DNA from: Laguncularia racemosa
Lineage: Eukaryota; Streptophyta; Magnoliopsida; Myrtales; Combretaceae
DNA length: 64,000 bases
Assembly: GCA_037954665.1 (NCBI GenBank)
Contig: JBBMOL010000022.1
Coordinates: 744,001-808,000, forward strand
Direction: 5' to 3'
Part shown: piece by piece, positions 23,737-36,187 of the stretch
Layout of the letters: the number at the start of each line of letters is the position of its first letter
Position numbering within the stretch: position 1 is the stretch's first letter
The notes under the pieces: model-generated
The model's input: the letters and a program-made list of their open reading frames with translations, nothing else
What the model was told of the DNA's origin: nothing
Database searches by the model: none
Translations under genes and position numbers: made by a program

Positions 23737-24910
23737 TGTTAGATATATATCTAACTAAGTTTTGATGATAACAAAATATATAACAAGAAATATAATTTAA
23801 TAGACTGATTATATAACTTGACTAATTTGATTATTAAGATATTTTGTATGAGAAGGTATGTATACTTTTGCAGGTCATGGTTCTTATTTGAGACTTAAGA
23901 TAAATGGATGTTTCGATCATATATGTTTTATGGAAATAGAATCTTTGGAAATTTCAAGAAAAATTAGTGCATCAAAATCATAATAAAGCTTTCCAACAGA
24001 AAAGGAGACACAAAGAAGTAGTCCTATCAATCTTATGTTCCAAAAGATTATGAAGATTCTGAAGCTATGAAGAGATCTAAAACTAAAGCAACAAGTCACG
24101 ACCTACCTCCACTGGTTGGATATATTTTGGTAATATATTTGACCCATTCCACTAAGTTGGGTTATATTTATCATGGGCATTTTTATCTTTGAAGATTAAT
24201 TCATGATACAGGAAAGATAATTATTTGCTAAAGAACAAAAGGAAAGTCAATAAAAGCATTTTCAAGAAAATTAATTAAAGATGATTATTGCAGATAAGGC
24301 TTACCATATTGAAGTAATTGAAGCAACTATTCAAAATAATTGGAACATTAGACAGAATTGTATAAATATCATAGCAGAGTCAACGACAGAAGAGATGATA
24401 GATAACAAGAAGAAAAGCAACAAAGAGTGAAAAATACCATATATTTTATCATGCACTTAGTTGAGAGGATTTTGAATTATTTTCCTCGAAGAACTTGATT
24501 TGTAAACCTAATTGTGATTGAGAATTTTGTTCTCTATAGTTCTATGAGTTTGCTCAATGTGAAGCTAAGTAATACAAGGTAAAGGAGTGATTGTGCCTAG
24601 GAGGCTTAATTGATCATAATCTTAGTAATTTGAGATTGTTGATATAGTGTAATGATTTTGATGTAGATGGCTAGGTCCCCAACGTATGAAGGATAGAAGA
24701 TTGGACTAACACACAAGACAAAACCACTATATATCATTGCCTAATCTTCTTGAATTCTTACTCTTTTACTTTTACTACAATTTATTTATTTTGGTTTGAA
24801 TAGTTATAATTTCACTACTAAATACAAATCTGAATAAAAATCCACTAAAAGCAATTAAAAGGGGACTTCAAGTTTGGTTGAAATTTTTGAATAAAAATTA
24901 ACTTTTATGA
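23737..24910 (+). mobile_element. probable solo LTR of a SIRE/Maximus-type copia element
   Basis: It starts TGTTAGATATATATCTAACT followed by AAGTTTTGATGATAACAAAA, close to the usual SIRE-type LTR start. Later it has the copia-type features CCTAGGAGGCTTAATTGATC and TAGGTCCCCAACGTATGAAGG (24590-24690). Positions 23738-23755 form a perfect 18-bp palindrome. The right end is uncertain: CTAACA at 24706-24711 would mirror the start, but flanking target duplications do not match there, and family resemblance suggests the LTR runs on to about 24910. No pol follows. Confidence 0.5.
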
Positions 24911-26567
24911 ATTCCCCATACCCCTGCAGCTTTTGAAGCTCCACTACTCAACATACACATTCCACTTACAAATGCAGGAAGGACTAATTTTAATAAACAC
25001 TAAACTAAAAAACTATTAACAAACTTTAAAACCCCAATCCAGTAATGACATCTACAATGAAAAAAAGAAAGTCAATAATGAAATAATTTAACCATTATCA
25101 TTTGCTATAGACTTGGGGGAAAAAACGTGAAACTGAGTCGAAAACCCAAGTCAATAACAATTCAATCTTAAAAAGGAAAAAGAGAGAGAGAGAGAGAGAC
25201 ACTTAGTCAGCTTTATGATTACACTAAAATGCAAGCACCACCCAAAAAGAAAGCAAAATTCTGTAGCATTAAACAATCACTTAGGTACATAAATTTTCGA
25301 ACTTAGAAACTTCAATGCCTTTGGAACACACTGTCATTCTATAAATTTCACACATGCAAACTATATTGGAAATCCGATTGAGGTTCTTTCCTCGTGAAGT
25401 TGGTTTTTGTAAAAGTAAGGCAGTTATAAAAGATTACCTTTTCAAGAGAAAATCAACTACCCTGGGAACAAACACAAATCTGGTGGAGTTTCGATGCATT
25501 GTGTCATTTGGTTTGTTATTGATGAAGAGACGCAAAGGAACAACAATTGCAAGTTCAAATTTCCGTAGTCCAGAGAAAAAATAAACAACATAAGGAAGAA
25601 GATGGGGAAAACAGTAGTTATGGAATTGGAAGGGGGTTGAACAATGTAAGTGGCTGGGGAATGAAATGTGCATTACCACATGGATTAATGTTAGTGGTTA
25701 AATATTTACAAAAACAAAGACTAAAGACACCAAATATGTGTCTTTGCCTTTAATAATATGGATAACATCGAGTATAATGTAACGGGTATCCTAAAGATGT
25801 GAAATGAACTGTGGGGTTTAATTCTCGTCCATGAGACAAGACTAAAACCATCTCTAAAGGGAATGAGAAAGGAGTATCACAAAGATAATTAGAAACTTCA
25901 TAAATAACCACACAAGTAGCTTTCACACGTTGATTTCTTGGCCAACAATTAGAAATCCATCAGTCATATCGAGCATCTAAGCTCAAAAAGTTTAGAAAGT
26001 AGAATGAATTACACTTTGCTACATTCTAAGTCATATTATCAAGGATCTATATTCAGTCCAATCAAAAAGTATTATCTTCTATCAATCTCTCCAACGATAG
26101 CCACGGTTAAGGTTATAGCAGACAAAAAAGAGCGTCATAACTTCCTACTAAAAGTTCAATCCTTTTGTGATATGTCACTTGATACTACTATTTAAGTGTA
26201 TATGTATGATGCGCAGGAACCTCTTAATCGTTTTACTAAAAGGATCAACAGCACTCACTAATCAAAAGAAAGAGCAAAAAAAGAGAGATACTATATAGAA
26301 CCAAATTCATGAAAACATGAAATAAGATATCCCAAGACGAGACATTTTCAAATAAACAGAACACCTTATAACTTTTCTTTGATGGAAATCCCAGAATGCC
26401 AAACCCACAAAGATATAATAAACTAGTATTCAGCTCCATGACACATATAAAATATTGATAAAAAGAAATTTACTCCAAAATTAACATACACACGAAAGAA
26501 ATATACATGTTAAAATAGCTCGACAACATGAGATCAACTCCACTTATATAATCATTCTATTGTTGGC

Positions 26568-26569
<2 letters not shown>
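24911..26569. other. spacer, no recognisable gene
   Basis: Short open frames occur on both strands but none has a recognisable domain. A (GA)n microsatellite lies at about 25182-25199. Confidence 0.4.

Positions 26570-26607
<38 letters not shown>
26570..26607. repeat. poly(A) run of 38
   Basis: An uninterrupted run of A, possibly the tail of a retroposed sequence on the plus strand, although no SINE or LINE body was recognised to its left. Confidence 0.8.
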
Positions 26608-26608
<1 letters not shown>

Positions 26609-26854
26609 ACATCATAATAGTGTGATTCATGAAGACAAATAACAAAAATCCTAATTTCATCTTCCTTAGATGAAAACCCTAATTCTATTGAGCCATCAGT
26701 TTACCTACGTTTAGGTTGCACGAAATCACTTGAGCCCCATCGTGATATGCTATCTCTTATTCGCATAATGAGTGAGGTGAAGATGGATGGAGGTCATAGT
26801 GAAAAGAGAGGTTAGTGAAGGAGGGTCGCAGAAGGAGGTGCAAATGTGTGACAA

Positions 26855-26880
26855 GGAGAGAGAGAGAGAGAGAGAGAGAT
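26855..26880. repeat. (GA)n microsatellite
   Basis: A simple GA dinucleotide run in an otherwise unassigned purine-rich stretch. Confidence 0.8.
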
Positions 26881-27099
26881 CCGGGGAGGGAGAGGTAGTG
26901 TCGTTGTATAGAGGTGATGAAGAACACAAAGCGCAAGACATTGTATGATTGACGATGAAGTGTGTGTAGGTAGTATACTTTTATTGTTTTATTATTTTAG
27001 GAATTTTTTATTAAAAGGCAATTTTTTTTTAATTTCTTTTGACTTTAATTTTTTCGTTAAATTAATCTTCCCTCCCATCCAAAGTTGTTCCCGCTCCCA

Positions 27100-27201
27100 T
27101 GTGCACCTTGAAGTTAGCACTTGCCCCTATAATGGCTTTTTGGGGCGGTTCAGTTATCTGCCCTAAAAGGAATGCCCCAATAACTCAAATTTGTTGTAGT
27201 G
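27100..27201. mobile_element. probable terminal end of a CACTA-type DNA element
   Basis: The stretch ends TTTGTTGTAGTG, the reverse complement of a CACTACAACAAA terminus. Before it are subterminal motifs typical of CACTA ends: GCCCCTATAATGG, GGGGCGGTTCAGTTATCTG and ATGCCCCAATAAC. I could not find the partner end, so size and target duplication are unknown. A copia gag frame begins immediately to the right. Confidence 0.45.
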
Positions 27202-27835
27202 CATTTAGTAACACATTTAATAAGTTTAATAAAAGTGATAAGAAGTTACAAATGTTATTATCTATTCATATACATGATTCCATAAATTATGGATTAGGAT
27301 TTGAAAAAGGTGAATTTTCAAACGCTATTAATAGAACTATGTTAGTTAAAGCAAAAGAAGCAATTCAAAATACACATATTATCAACAAGACAATAGCAAA
27401 TAAAGGTGAAGAGGTAATTACAAATGAAGAGGATAAGGAGACTTTTAATTTTGTCAGAATATGGCAAAACAAAGGATATGCCAATAGTAATAGAAGTATA
27501 TCAACAAATCCTATTAGCATCAATGGAGGCATTTAATAAAAAATAGACATTTGACAAGTGGAATAAATTCAATGATCAAAGTTATGCAAATTTAAAACAA
27601 AGGTATTTGAATCCAATTTATATACATCAAACCCCCTATATGTGTTATTTTTATAATGAAATTGGTCATATTGAAAAATATTTTTACTACAAGAATCAAT
27701 AGTGCAATATAAATCAGGTTACAAGTTTTAAAGGACCTAAGTTTATGTGGGTTTCAAAGCAAATAGAAATTGAATTGAAATCAATTTTTAGAATACTAAG
27801 AAGAAATAGATTAGTTATGCCTTGAAGAGGTATAT
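27202..27835 (+). pseudogene. copia gag remnant with degenerate zinc knuckle (SIRE-like)
   Basis: The plus frame reads KLQMLLSIHIHDSINYG then LGFEKGEFSNAINRTMLVKA, like the gag of SIRE/Maximus copia elements. After several stops it continues YMCYFYNEIGHIEKYF (about 27640-27690), a CCHC zinc knuckle that has lost two cysteines, and FKGPKFMWVSK, the usual motif after it. Protease and later domains are not recognisable. The left edge abuts the CACTA-like end at 27201. Confidence 0.6.
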
Positions 27836-28380
27836 GTTTAGTTTCCTGCCATTAAATTAAAATATTTAAGTGGCTCTTTAGATTCACAAAGATAAGACAT
27901 GATAATGTTTCATTAGATAGTTGCTTGAGTAAGATCATATATTTTAATGAGATAAAAATAAAGATATCATAGATTTAGGGGAGTTCTTTTTTGAAGATTA
28001 TATTATGCATATAGATTTAAAAATTAGAAATAAACTAGGAAAGTAATTAATCAAGAGACCATCTTATAGAAATAATCAAAATCATTCAACAATCTCTCTC
28101 TCTATGTAAACATCCTTTTAAAAAAAAAATCAAAACCCTAATATTTTCCCCTTATTAAACATCTTTCTATCTAACAATCTAAGTTCAGTTGAGATATGCT
28201 CAAATTTTACACTAATCCTTCAAGATATAAGTCTAGGATACTGATCACTCTAATCCTAATCAATTTAAAAATTATAAAATCCTCATAAATTTTTAGGATG
28301 AGTCATATCTATTTAAAAGTTGTGCTAGCCAACTGATTAGGAGATGCATATGCACACTTGAAACTCATAACATTATAATA
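27836..28380. other. AT-rich spacer between two retroelement remnants
   Basis: Possibly the decayed continuation of the copia element, but no motif is clear. No gene is seen. Confidence 0.4.
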
Positions 28381-29425
28381 CATTGCCATTTAAGAGAAGC
28401 GGGGGCTTTTTGGTACATATAGAATAGCTACCAAAGTTCTCCAATGCAGATTCTATTGGCTAACACTTCTTAAGGATTGTAAAAGGGTTGTGGCAAATTG
28501 CCATGAATGTCAATAGACAGGAAATATTTCAAAGTAGAATGAGGTGCTGCAGCATGGAGTTTTAATCATAAAACTTTTTATGTTTGGGGAATTGACTTCA
28601 TGGACCGTTTTCCACCTTCCTTATCCAACAAATACATTTTTGTTATAGTATTGTGCTAAATTTCCTTAAAAGGAATATCTTTACTTAATTCAGTGTACCA
28701 GGAGCAATTATTAGTGATGAAGTGACATATTTTTGCAATAGGCAAGTCATTGCATTATTGGCAAAATATAGAGTTAACCATCGGGTGGCAACACCATATC
28801 ACCCTCAACCAAGTGGGTAGGTGGAGTTATCCAATAAGAAGCTCAAGAATATCCTTGAAAAGGCCTTAGCTCTACAAGAAAAGAATGGGCTACAAAGTTA
28901 GATAATGCATTGTGCAGATACAGCGTTGCGTATAACTATAAGAACCCCATAATGATATCCCCCCACAAAATGGTATATAGGAAGGGATGCCACCTACCTG
29001 TCGAGTTCGAACACAAGGCTTACTATGCGATTAAGTTCTTGAATTTTAACAAAGACATTACGTGGGATCATAGAATATTTCAATTAAATAAGTTAGAGGA
29101 ATTAAGGAACGAAACCTTAAAAAATGCAAGAATCTACAAAGAGAGGACAAAGAAGTGGCATGATAGAAAGATACTCAAGAGAGATTTTGAAGAAGGGAAA
29201 AAAGTATTATTTTATAATGCTAGACTAAGATTGTTTCCTCGAAAACTTAGATCGAGATGGGTAGGGCCATTTAAAATTATTAAAGTTCTACCACATGGAT
29301 TCATTGAGATTGAAGGATTGGAAGGAGACTCATTTAGAGTAAATGGTTGTTTGCTTAAGCACTATAACAAAGAAGAGGAGGTAAAAGAGATTAAGGAAGC
29401 ACTAATTCTAGCTAAGCCATTGTGA
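28381..29425 (+). pseudogene. Athila-type gypsy integrase and C-terminal end
   Basis: From about 28381 broken frames carry the integrase zinc-binding part and core (CHECQ.TGNIS, GIDFM, VPGAIISDEVTYF, ATPYHPQPSGQVE). From 28910 a 171-codon frame is open: SPHKMVYRKGCHLPVEFEHK, then RIYKERTKKWHDRKIL, FYNARLRLFPRKLRSRWVG and FRVNGCLLKHY, stop at 29425. This is the standard Athila/Tat integrase C-terminus, which copies cDNA into the genome. Stops upstream of 28910 and the absence of a start make it a pseudogene. The env-like region and LTR expected downstream are not recognisable. Confidence 0.85.
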
Positions 29426-30382
29426 GAATAAAAAATGAATGCTAGGCTAAAAGGCTTTAAAACTTGTGCTTGGAACGAGGCAACTCAGCCCATTTTAATT
29501 TCATATTTAGTTTATATTCAATTTTATTTTATGTTCTATTTAAACTTCTAGAGCAACTACTGGTTTGTTTCTTTTCTTTGTTTTATAGGGTGTTTAAATA
29601 AATAATGAGGCCAACACAAACTTCAAGAAAAAGTAGGGAAGCCAACAAGAATGCTTTCAAAACTTAAGGAAGGAATGATATACACATGAGTTAACTTCTT
29701 AAGTGCTTGCAACTCTTCTTTTACTTAGGATGTTTAACTTGATTTCAAATTTTCTAAACTTAGCTTAAATAAAATTTTAACTTCTCCGAGCCTAGATAGT
29801 AGACTAATTACATTGTTACAAACTAATTTGCATTAAATTGATCACAATAAGGAAACAAAAGAGGTATCACTCTATCAATGCTTTGATGCCAAAATGAATG
29901 CAAATATTTGAGCTCCTCATTGCATGATATACTTTCACAAGTTATGGTTAGGAAATTGCAAAAGAAGCATAGCTTGTCCTCCTAGACTTGAAACCCTTAA
30001 ATGCTTACAAACTTGCTTAAGGACAAGCAAGAATCTCAAGTTGGAGGTATATGATAATGCTCAAATTTATGTGTTTTTTCCTAACTTGAAAGACATGTTT
30101 GTGCATAATTTTAAACCAAAAAATGATTAACTATATAAGAAAAGCTTTAATTATGCACAAAGAGGATCAATTACACTTCAAACTACATAACTAATGAAAA
30201 AAATATATTTTTATTGAAAAACTATTGATTTTGAATGTTGTATGCAGGTGCACAGGAGGCTACCACTGCATTGGTAGCCCCACCATTCAATTAAAAGGAA
30301 AAGAAAGAACAAAAAGTAGGAACAGAGCATATCGTCTAAACGATATCCAGTCGGTATTCCTGATACTACCTGATTAGTGGTA
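29426..30382. other. spacer with two short perfect hairpins
   Basis: No gene is seen. Two perfect inverted repeats lie close together: GGCTACCA/TGGTAGCC (30258-30265 and 30272-30279) and ATATCGT/ACGATAT (30329-30335 and 30340-30346). Confidence 0.5.
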
Positions 30383-32511
30383 TGGTGTCGAGCCTAATTT
30401 TGAATTTTTCCTTAATTTAACCTATGTTAAGCATCATTAACGTAAGTTATTCAATAGTAAAATTAAGGGAAATCTTCAATTTTTAAGGTTTTTATAGAAT
30501 AGGAGTTGCTGCTAACCGAAGTTGGAAAAATAAGAAGTAAAGTTTAATTAGATGAATTAAACTAAAGTTTAAGCTACTAGTCTGCAGATTTTCCAAAAGA
30601 ACGATTTTTAGAAAAACATGAATTAGAGATGCTAAACTCGATGGCTAACCTATTAAAACCCTAACGGTTACAACTTGTCATTTTTCAAGACATGATAATT
30701 AAAAGGCTTTATGAAATCTCCCTCTCTTTATTTACATTTTTTTTAAAACAAAATGAACATTCATAAATTGGAAGATAAGATAAGCAAATAAAACTATATA
30801 TTTAGAAATAAGTGTTAAGTTTACGTTCTTTAACCAATTTAATTTTTATTAAGAAAATACTAAAACGACCTAAATTGCAGGTGTCAACTTTTGAAAATCC
30901 TAAGAAGGCCTAAGCTCATAAAACAGCATATTATTATATATATATATTTTTAAAAAGAATAAGCAACAAAATACTAAGTTACCAAGTTTTCGAAAGAGCT
31001 TTGATAAAGACTTTTTGTTATCTTTTATTTATTATTATTATTTTTAATTTTTTAATTTTTCATTTTTTTATTAAAACCATTTGGTATCAAGTGATATATA
31101 TACACTACGACAACCTAATGGGTACACTTTTTGTTATTGCTATTCTTTTTTTTCCTCACCATTATTATTACTGCCCTATTGAAACTAGATTATACTAAAA
31201 CTAATGCCATTTATTACCAACAACTTTATTCATTAATGCTTCACCTTTCTTCTTCTTCTTCTTCTTCTTTTAATTAATTAATTTATTTCCAATGATTTAA
31301 AAAAAAAAAAAAACCTATGCAACTATGAAAACAACACATGTTTGTTAAAAAAGAACTGAAACTACACTTATGCTTACAGGTTAAACATACAAATATGAAA
31401 CAAGTCGCTGCTTTCATCTAGGTTGCAATAGGGACTCGAACAAAGAAACTTGCACAAACCATTGCAGTGATCATTAGTGCCTTTGAATGCATCGGACCCA
31501 CTTGCTGTAGCGTTCTCTACTCGTTAATGACAATGGCTTACTAACAAGTCATGCAGGGTCAACAACTTCTAAAGTGATCAATGGTAGTGGGTTTATGTGG
31601 TTGCTAATAGGTGTGAGGAATTTAGCATTGGGCTTCTAAGGCTAATTTAGATGGCTAAAGGTAGTATTTCATGGTGGTTGAGAAGGGTAGAATAATAATA
31701 TAGGTATAGTGATAGTAGGTATTGAAGGTCGACGAGGATGTGGGTTTGAATAGGTATGAGTAGAGATTGGTGATGGGTATTATGTGATTGAGTGTGTCCC
31801 TATTTGTAAACACCAACAAACAATTTGGATAAGCATAGTTTTGCTCTAAATCAAATCTTTAACTAAAGACCTATATCTATCCACTTTCTTCTTTGATGCG
31901 TTTTAATGTCAATCAAAGTTAATCTTTAAGATAAAATGGTTTTTGAGTTAAAAATTGACAATAATCTATGAAGATATGATAAAAATCATTCAATTTTCCT
32001 TGATTTAGGTTCATCCATGCACCACTACTTTCTCTCTCATCTTTCTCGAAGGCAACTGGAGCTTGAAGATGATGATGTGCCTTGCACGTGATCCTTCTTA
32101 AACAATGAATGTGTGCCACATAATCCATGACCTTTGTTCCTCACATGCGCACACGACTAAAGCCCTAGCCAATTGGACTAATTTATTTTCTCAGCTTTGT
32201 AGGCAAATGAATTTAATTTATTCTATAACCAATACCTAATCTTGGACCTGACTCAAAGGACCTAACCTATTTTTCTATCTTTATTTATTAGCCCAAAAGA
32301 ATATTTTTTATTCCTTTTTTTTTTAATTTTTATTGTTTTCTTTTTTTGTTTTTGTTTATTTTTGTCACATTTTTACTTTTTATTTACTCTTTTTTTTTTG
32401 TTTTTAATTAATTATTTTTTTATATTCACTTTTTTATTTTATTATTTGTAAACCTAACTTTATTTTAATGAAAAATTAATCTAAAAAGAGAGCAAAAATA
32501 GGATATCTACA
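30383..32511 (-). mobile_element. LTR of a Tat-lineage gypsy element, copy 2
   Basis: On the minus strand it starts TGTAGATATCC at 32511, matching TGTAAACACCC of copy 1 with only transitions, and ends GGCTCGACACCA at 30383. Internally, the stretch near 30480-30540 aligns with the TTTTTCCCAACTT..GCGACTC part of copy 1. Length is about 2.1 kb against 1.7 kb for copy 1. It contains T-rich low-complexity blocks (31010-31090, 32300-32450) and a CTT microsatellite (31246-31269). Confidence 0.6.
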
Positions 32512-32514
32512 ACC

Positions 32515-32870
32515 ACCCCTCTTTGTTGTGAAATTCAAATAGAACATTACTATAAAGATAGAAGAGACATCCATTTTTGCCTTTAAACTCAATCTTGAGT
32601 GATATGCCTACTACTAATCAAACAGGAGTTAAAAATGTTCTATTTACTAATTGGGCTTAATTAGATGCCAACTACTAACAAGATTGGACTTAAGGTTATC
32701 CCTCTTTGTAATGAAGTTAGAATATAACTTTACTACAAAATCTAAAGAGACAATCATTTTTGCCTTTAAACTCAATCTTGAGTAACATGCCCACTTGATG
32801 AGACAAGACTTAGAAATGTGTTACTTACTAATTGGACTTAAGGAGATGCCAACTACCAATGAGATTGGAC
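32515..32870 (-). repeat. direct duplication, unit about 180 bp
   Basis: Two copies, 32515-32697 and 32698-32870, share CCCTCTTTGT..TGAA, TTTTTGCCTTTAAACTCAAT followed by CTTGAGT, and AGATGCCAACTAC. They lie in the 3' UTR of the minus-strand Tat element, next to its LTR. Confidence 0.7.
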
Positions 32871-32894
32871 TTAGGGGTGTGCTAACTATCAACA

Positions 32895-33235
32895 AGAGTG
32901 TCATCTACTGATAATGATAGACTTAACAGATTTACCATTTACCAATGAGAATGGACTTATAGATTTGCCATCTATTGATGAGAATGAACTTAAATAGGTT
33001 TCCCATCTACTAATGAGATTAGACTTAAGGGTTTGCCATCTACTAACGAGAATGGACTTATCAGGTTGCCATCTACTAATAAGAATGGACTTAATAGGGT
33101 GCCATTTACTATTGAGAATGGATTTGTATAGGTTTGCCATATACTAACAAAAATGGACTTGATAGACTGCCATCTACTAACGAGAATGGACTTAATATGA
33201 ATGCTAGGTACTAACGAGCCTAGACTTGAGTTCAT
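32895..33235 (-). repeat. minisatellite, period 33-35 bp, about ten copies
   Basis: The unit TTGCCATCTACTAACGAG..AATGGACTTA recurs with CCAT near 32935, 32968, 33003, 33036, 33069, 33102, 33137 and 33170. Because the unit length is often a multiple of three, the minus strand shows spurious open frames with repeats of VSRWQ..SILVS; these are not genes. Confidence 0.85.
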
Positions 33236-35860
33236 CTAAGATAGTTGGTGGGCATAACCTTTAAATTGGGATGACTAACGATCTTAGTTGATGAGCCTAA
33301 ACCTAAATTCACTGAGGCTTAATTATTTTGAAAAACTTTTGTCAATGCTATTCTCTCAGGAATTTCCTATCTCTAAAACATTTTGAAAAAGTCTTTTTAA
33401 AAACTTTTATTAATCATTTTATTATAAAACATTACTAACAACGGGGAACATTTTCATTGACTTAAAAAATTACAATTAGCAATGGGCTTACCCCAATACT
33501 TAATATCATTCACTCTTTTCTATAATCATTTAGATGCTAGTTTCCAAACTTAAGTTTTGATCCTTAGAACAACTCGACTCAATAAGTTGTAGTATGGCTC
33601 TGTAACCATCTCTTAAAGTAGTTACAAGTTATGGTTGTGCTTCTAAACTAAGGGCATTAGAATACTCCTACCTAGGGAATAAATATCCCACCATTTGAAT
33701 CATTTAATCAAAGAGGACTTCCTTACACTCTATTTTGCCCTATTTTCACATTTAGCTTTGATTCCAAAAATTAGGGTCCATCTTGTAAGTGATACATGAT
33801 AGTCAATTAGCTCCTTTTAGGGACTACAATGTAGGCTTTTGGTCAACGATTTAGTAAAGGGGATATAATGCATAAGCCAATGTTTAAATATTCACTTTTA
33901 CTCCTTGTCGAGTTTACAAATCAAAAACCTTAAGGGTAAAACTAAAATAAGCTTGCCCTAGTTTTGTGAACAATTATTGCTTAAGATAAATTATTTCATT
34001 TAATCAGGAGAGTTTCTTGAGTGGTGTTGTGAGTGGGATTGACAGTGTAGACCCCATGTTATGACCTATTTCACATACTATTTAGCTCACATTTTTCAAC
34101 TTTTTTTTTCTTTTTTTTTTCAACTTGTTTCCTTTTTTTAATTAACTTTTTTCTCAAACCCTTTTTTTTCAATGAGCTCTTGAAGGAATTGAGATGATTT
34201 TCCCTTTTAATTTTGACTTAGGACTATGAAGTGGGTGGTGTATGCATGAGATTTGCCTGAGGTGTGCATGGTGTCTAGAATAGGGACTCTCTTTTATCTT
34301 AAAGGAAATAAAATACCTATGACAATGATTGCTCTTAAATTGATGCAACTAATGCAAGCACATGCTAGTTTCATCTTTTTCTCCTAATTGATGTACCTAA
34401 CCTTCTAATTGCCCAGATGTAGGGTTGGTTTTAACAGTTTTTATGTACATATATATTAATGCTCCTATTGCTCAAATGGGTTGGTAAGGGGTAAATGTGT
34501 TTTGGGATATTGAAATGAATGCCTAACATCTTTTTAGTTGATATATCAAGTTTAAGACAAACCTCCTTTAAGGAATGAGTCTAAATCCTCATTGTGATGT
34601 CACTCTACTCTCAAGTGTTTTAAGGGTTATTGTTTGGGATATAGTTTGTCTCTTTTCATCTTAAACTTTTCAAATAGTGGGATATCTTTCCCTTACATAA
34701 GAAATTTTTTATCATCCTTGCTCAACTTTACCGTAAATGCCCTAATGATTATCTCAAAAATGCCTCTTAGCCACTTGATGAGTTGATTGCCCTAAACTTC
34801 GTTCAATGGATTAGTTCTCTAAAGTTCCCCATTATTTGCTCAATTGATTACCCCTAAGCTCGATTTGTTGACTTTAATCTAATGGTTTGGTAAATTGCTC
34901 GATAATAGTGGAGACAGACTTTGTGTTTAGTTTGGAATAGATGGGAGGATTAGGTTTGTGCATAGTGCCTTATGTCTTAGACCCTTCTTAGTGTGGTGGT
35001 AGATGAACGAATTCCATCTCCACTACTTTTTTATAATCAAGTCTTCCATCATGTGCTTAACCAATTACCCCTTGGTGTTAGATCTCCGTGGCCTCTTGGA
35101 ATGATCAAGTTCATGCATCAGGGTTTCCATTTCTAATGTGTGGCTCACTATAAGCTTTCTAAATTTAGAGCAATTAGTTACAAGCTTTAGGATAGATTAG
35201 TCGACTTAAAGTAATTTTTAAGAGCCTTGTGAAAATCTCCTCTTGTTAACAATACTCCCTTTTTTTTCAAAAAAAAAAAAAAATCATTTATTATTATTTT
35301 TTTTTTTTTGAAAACATGAAAAATTGCCCCTAGCTTAAAGACACACTATTGTTACTTAGAATAGCTAGCAAACCTAAAATTCTTTCTAATAGGTGTAGCT
35401 GGAACTCTAGATGACCAATGCACCAAGATTTCCTCTCATGCATGGCTAAGGTTCCATGGTGTTTTTAATCAAATTAGAGAATGATTGAAGTTCTTAAATT
35501 TTCAAAGGACTCCTAAGGCACCTACTTTTTTCAACAAAGGATAACCAAAGTTCCTGAACTTAAGGATGACTATGGTTCCTATTTCAAAAATAAGAGATAA
35601 CCAAAGTTCCTAAACTTGAGGATGGGTTAGGTTCCCATTTTTCCAAGGGATAACCAAAGTTCCTAAAATTCAAGATGACTTAGAGGATAACATATGCTCC
35701 TAAGTTTTCTATGGATTGCTAAAGTTCTTATCTTTATTAAAAGGTAGCCAAAGTACCCAAATGTAAGGATAACTAAGGTTTTGAATCACAGGATAATTGA
35801 AGCTTCTAAAGGTTTATTAGAGGATGGCTAAAACTCTTAGGTTTTAGAAATTACAAGGGA
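33236..35860 (-). mobile_element. 3' non-coding region of Tat-lineage gypsy element, copy 2
   Basis: No coding sequence. 34500-34715 is the inverted match of 18720-18960 in copy 1. At 35440-35855 a further degenerate repeat has the unit GGATAACCAAAGTTCCTAAA..CTTGAGGATGAC, about 6-8 copies with uneven spacing. Poly(A)/poly(T) runs lie near 35270-35310. Confidence 0.5.
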
Positions 35861-36187
35861 GATTTATGCTTTAAACAACATGATTGTTGACATTTCTAAA
35901 GAATTGATAAATTTTACTATAAAGTGTGACATCATGAAGATAGTAAAGCTAAGAAAATGACAAGAATGAACGGATTTATTACAAAAAAAAAAATTGAAAA
36001 TTCATGAAAGAGAAGTAATCATTTTACAAGGGCAATGCGTAGGGTTATAGAAAAGTAGTAAATTGTTAAAGATAACAACTTGGAAAGGAATAATATAGAA
36101 GTGACTATTTGTTAAAACTTAAGAGTAATAATAACTTACAAGCCTATAGAAATATTCTATTATGTTTTTTGTTTTGAGATTCGAAGG

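Noticed and set aside
32901..33235. Two overlapping minus ORFs with repeated VSRWQ-like units
   Set aside because: They are translations of the 33-35 bp minisatellite and have no independent support.
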